From positions 1 to 8,212 of the forward strand of contig JANLHA010000343.1 of the NCBI GenBank assembly GCA_024653845.1: DNA of 8,212 nucleotides, written 5' to 3'. Below, one piece after another: positions 6,872-8,212 of the stretch (positions are counted from its first letter, which is position 1; every line of letters begins with the position of its first letter). The position numbers and the translations under genes are program-made. This DNA comes from Candidatus Omnitrophota bacterium. GTDB lineage: Bacteria > Omnitrophota > Gorgyraeia > Zapsychrales > JANLHA01. The notes under the pieces were generated by a model. That model did no database searches, was not told where the DNA came from, and worked only from the letters and a program-made list of their open reading frames with translations.

Positions 6872-7195
6872 ATGATTCGAATTGCTGCTGCCTATCCACG
6901 CAATCCAGAAAAAAAATTTGATATGGATTATTACATCCATACTCATTTACCCATGGTTTATCATAAATTTCGCCCTTTTGGACTTCAAAAAATCGAAGTT
7001 GATCAAGGAATTGAAAAGCCCGGTGGTGGCTCCTCACCATTTTTTGCGATCGGCTACCTTTATTTTGATAAGCTCAAAAATTTTCAAGAAGCTTATGCAA
7101 CCGTTGGAGCCGAGGTGGTTGGCAACATTCCGGCGTATACCAATGTTGCGCCAATAATCCAAATTGGAGAAATGATAGAAGTTGGAAAGATGTAA
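6872..7195 (+). CDS. EthD-family protein
   Basis: This is a 107-aa small protein of the EthD (dimeric alpha-beta barrel) family. The N-terminus MIRIAAAYPRNPEKKFDMDYY carries the typical FDxxYY segment (16-21), followed by HTHLPMVYHKF with the conserved His25-Leu-Pro. Later come YLYFDKLKNFQEAYA, then GNIPAYTNVAPIIQIGEM, which matches the 'dipnYTnv.P..qi.e' ending of the family. Members are about 100 residues long and usually annotated 'EthD family reductase'; the namesake is needed for ethyl tert-butyl ether degradation, but the reaction of most members is unknown. There is no Shine-Dalgarno sequence before the ATG, and the predicted transcription start is only 2-3 nt upstream, so the message is probably leaderless. 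The next gene starts 3 nt after the stop. Confidence 0.88.
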   Translation: MIRIAAAYPRNPEKKFDMDYYIHTHLPMVYHKFRPFGLQKIEVDQGIEKPGGGSSPFFAIGYLYFDKLKNFQEAYATVGAEVVGNIPAYTNVAPIIQIGEMIEVGKM

Positions 7196-7198
7196 TTC

Positions 7199-7591
7199 AT
7201 GAAAATAAGAGAACCTATTCCCGAAGATATCAAACGATTCATTCTCAGAAGTATCGATTCTGTGCCTCATTTAGAAGCCATTCTGCTGCTTCGTTACGAT
7301 CCCAAGATAGAGTGGGATGGAACAACCATGGCCCAACGACTTTATATCAGTGAAAAAAAAGCCACTGAATTACTGACGGACCTGTGCGCAGCAGGCTTTG
7401 CTTCCAAAGAAAAAGATGGCTTCATGTATTTTTACAATCCGATTTCTTCAGAACTCAAAGAACTCATCAATCGATTAGCCGAAATTTACACAAAAAACTT
7501 GATCGAAGTCACAAACCTGATTCATTCCAAAACGAATAAACAAGCACAAACCTTTGGCGATGCCTTCAAATGGCAAAAAGAAAAGGACTAA
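7199..7591 (+). CDS. Winged-helix-like protein, possible regulator
   Basis: This is a 130-aa soluble protein. Residues 23-81 look like a winged helix: a first helix HLEAILLLRYD, the helix-turn-helix TMAQRLYISEKKATELLTDL (43-62), then the wing AAGFASKEKDGFMYFYNP (64-81). A long helix (84-115) follows that could mediate dimerisation, and the tail is FGDAFKWQKEKD. I recognise the overall pattern (P.LEA..LLR, W, LY.SE, GF, FADAFK.rKe-like tail) as a conserved but unnamed proteobacterial family that sits before small DUF5985-type membrane proteins. DNA binding is inferred from the fold and was not shown. The ATG at 7199 has GGAAAGA at 7184-7190, within the end of the EthD gene, implying cotranscription. 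A role other than DNA binding is possible, since no basic recognition helix stands out. Confidence 0.7.
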   Translation: MKIREPIPEDIKRFILRSIDSVPHLEAILLLRYDPKIEWDGTTMAQRLYISEKKATELLTDLCAAGFASKEKDGFMYFYNPISSELKELINRLAEIYTKNLIEVTNLIHSKTNKQAQTFGDAFKWQKEKD

Positions 7592-7595
7592 TCCA

Positions 7596-7853
7596 ATGAG
7601 CGGATTCATTTATGGACTTTGTGCAATCGCAGCCATGTTATGTTCATATCTTTTGCTACGAAGTTATTCTCGCAGCAAATCTCGCTTGCTACTGTGGAGC
7701 GGCCTCTGTTTTTTAGGACTGGCAGTCAACAACCTCTTGCTCATCGTTGACAGAATCATCATTACTTCATTAGATCTTTCAAGTATCAGACTGGTACCTG
7801 CGCTCATAGGGATGATGTTGCTTATTTATGGTCTTATCTGGGAAACCGACTAG
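7596..7853 (+). CDS. Small membrane protein, DUF5985 type (first copy)
   Basis: This 85-aa protein has three predicted membrane helices at about residues 2-21, 29-48 and 60-80. A short basic loop (RSYSRSKSR, 22-30) follows the first helix and should face the cytoplasm. The sequence MSGFIYGLCAIAAMLCSYLL, then LLLWSGLCFLGLAVNNLLL, resembles the DUF5985 family, which has no known function. The frame is open from an ATG at 7554, but that start lies inside the preceding gene. ATG 7596 follows AAAAGGA (7581-7587) at good spacing and gives an N-terminus that aligns with the downstream paralog. The gene begins 4 nt after the winged-helix gene. It and its neighbour at 7863 look like an ancient tandem duplication. 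Confidence 0.75.
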   Translation: MSGFIYGLCAIAAMLCSYLLLRSYSRSKSRLLLWSGLCFLGLAVNNLLLIVDRIIITSLDLSSIRLVPALIGMMLLIYGLIWETD

Positions 7854-7862
7854 GAGAAATTT

Positions 7863-8123
7863 ATGCAAGATATCTTATTAGGAGCCATTGCTATGGCATC
7901 TTTTGTTGCAGGATTGTTTTTCTTACGTTTTTGGAAAAGCACCAAGGACCGATTCTTTTTATTCTTCGCAATTGCATTTTGGATTGAGGCAATCAATCGA
8001 GTGATCTTAGGCTTGGTTGAATTGTCAGAAAACTTTCCAATTTTTTATTTGATACGATTCCTAGCTTTTGCTCTCATCTTATTTGCCATTCTAGATAAAA
8101 ATCAAGCGAAGAAAATTCTTTAA
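7863..8123 (+). CDS. Small membrane protein, DUF5985 type (second copy)
   Basis: This 86-aa protein has three predicted membrane helices at about residues 4-22, 31-50 and 59-79, with a charged loop FWKSTKDR (23-30) and a basic tail (KNQAKKIL). The pattern GAIAMASFVAGLFFLRFW, then FFLFFAIAFWIEAINRVILG, is the form I associate with DUF5985. It aligns helix by helix with the product of the gene just upstream: Gly-x-x-Ala near the start, a Leu-Arg pair, Asp/Ser-Arg before helix 2, and an Ala-x-Asn in helix 2. The two may form a heteromer in the inner membrane. An AGGAG at 7852-7856 overlaps the upstream stop codon (TAG, 7851-7853), so translation is probably coupled. Function is unknown. Confidence 0.8.
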   Translation: MQDILLGAIAMASFVAGLFFLRFWKSTKDRFFLFFAIAFWIEAINRVILGLVELSENFPIFYLIRFLAFALILFAILDKNQAKKIL

Positions 8124-8133
8124 GAATGGTCAC

Positions 8134-8212
8134 GTGACTAAATCCTCATTCTTCAAATCTTATCGTTTCTCAATCATTCTCATCATCTCCATCATCATCG
8201 GTTCGTTACTGG
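8134..8212 (+). CDS. Start of a probable dicarboxylate/amino-acid:cation symporter (3' end cut)
   Basis: Only the first 26 codons are visible, reading from GTG 8134 to the end of the window. They encode MTKSSFFKSYRFSIILIIS followed by an IIIGSLL segment. A short basic N-terminus with Lys-Ser-Tyr-Arg-Phe followed at once by a first membrane helix rich in Ile/Leu and ending in Gly is typical of DAACS (DctA/GltP-like) symporters. The evidence is thin because none of the transport motifs are in the window. The ATG at 8126 is out of frame and stops after three codons; the ribosome site before GTG 8134 is weak (AAGAATGG). It lies 10 nt after the second DUF5985-type gene, so it may be the last known gene of that operon. 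Confidence 0.5.
   Translation, partial: MTKSSFFKSYRFSIILIISIIIGSLL

Noticed and set aside
7554..7595. Longer start (ATG 7554) for the first DUF5985-type gene
   Set aside because: It would overlap the winged-helix gene by 38 nt and add a hydrophilic stretch absent from the paralog; ATG 7596 has a good ribosome site.
8160..8200. Repeated ATCAT-type triplets near the window end
   Set aside because: They are explained by runs of Ile codons in the first membrane helix of the symporter-like gene.

Overview
The window looks like an ordinary chromosomal stretch of a Gram-negative bacterium of moderately low GC content. The Gram-negative call rests on an outer-membrane barrel protein with a cleavable signal peptide and a C-terminal Phe, a DUF4136-like envelope protein, and a VanY-type periplasmic peptidase. 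Every gene I can support lies on the + strand, gaps are short, and five starts are GTG (714, 2025, 4388, 5162, 8134). I cannot name the taxon. The protein mix (DUF1328, a RhlA/PhaG-like protein, DUF5985, the barrel family) suggests Proteobacteria or a related uncultivated lineage. I see no IS element, tRNA, rRNA, CRISPR array or phage gene.

Layout. (1) 1-516 is the 3' part of a DUF4136-like envelope protein gene. (2) 534-2749 is a tightly packed group: a 56-aa DUF1328 membrane protein, a CNNM/CorC-type membrane protein with CBS domains, a CrcB/Fluc fluoride channel and a DUF190 protein. The last three are 3-8 nt apart and read as one operon for ion handling; CrcB next to DUF190 is a recurrent pairing. 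(3) 2826-3491 encodes a small outer-membrane beta-barrel. (4) 3517-4329 encodes an alpha/beta hydrolase whose nucleophile motif and overall pattern match RhlA/PhaG (3-hydroxyacyl transfer) rather than a generic esterase. (5) 4388-6688 encodes a VanY-like D,D-carboxypeptidase followed 3 nt later by a GT39/ArnT-like membrane glycosyltransferase; both act on the envelope. (6) 6689-6871 is the only sizeable gap. It holds a perfect TATAAT promoter with an inverted repeat over the -10 box, and the promoter points straight into the next ATG. (7) 6872-8123 is a second compact operon: an EthD-family protein, a winged-helix-like protein and two tandem, paralogous three-helix membrane proteins (DUF5985 type). 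The start of a probable dicarboxylate/amino-acid:cation symporter follows and runs off the window.

The best leads are the promoter/operator upstream of the EthD gene, which predicts an almost leaderless mRNA; the wHTH plus twin DUF5985 cassette of unknown job; and the RhlA/PhaG-like protein outside any recognisable rhamnolipid or PHA locus. No clearly new multi-gene system is visible. The cassette at 6872-8123 is the nearest candidate.
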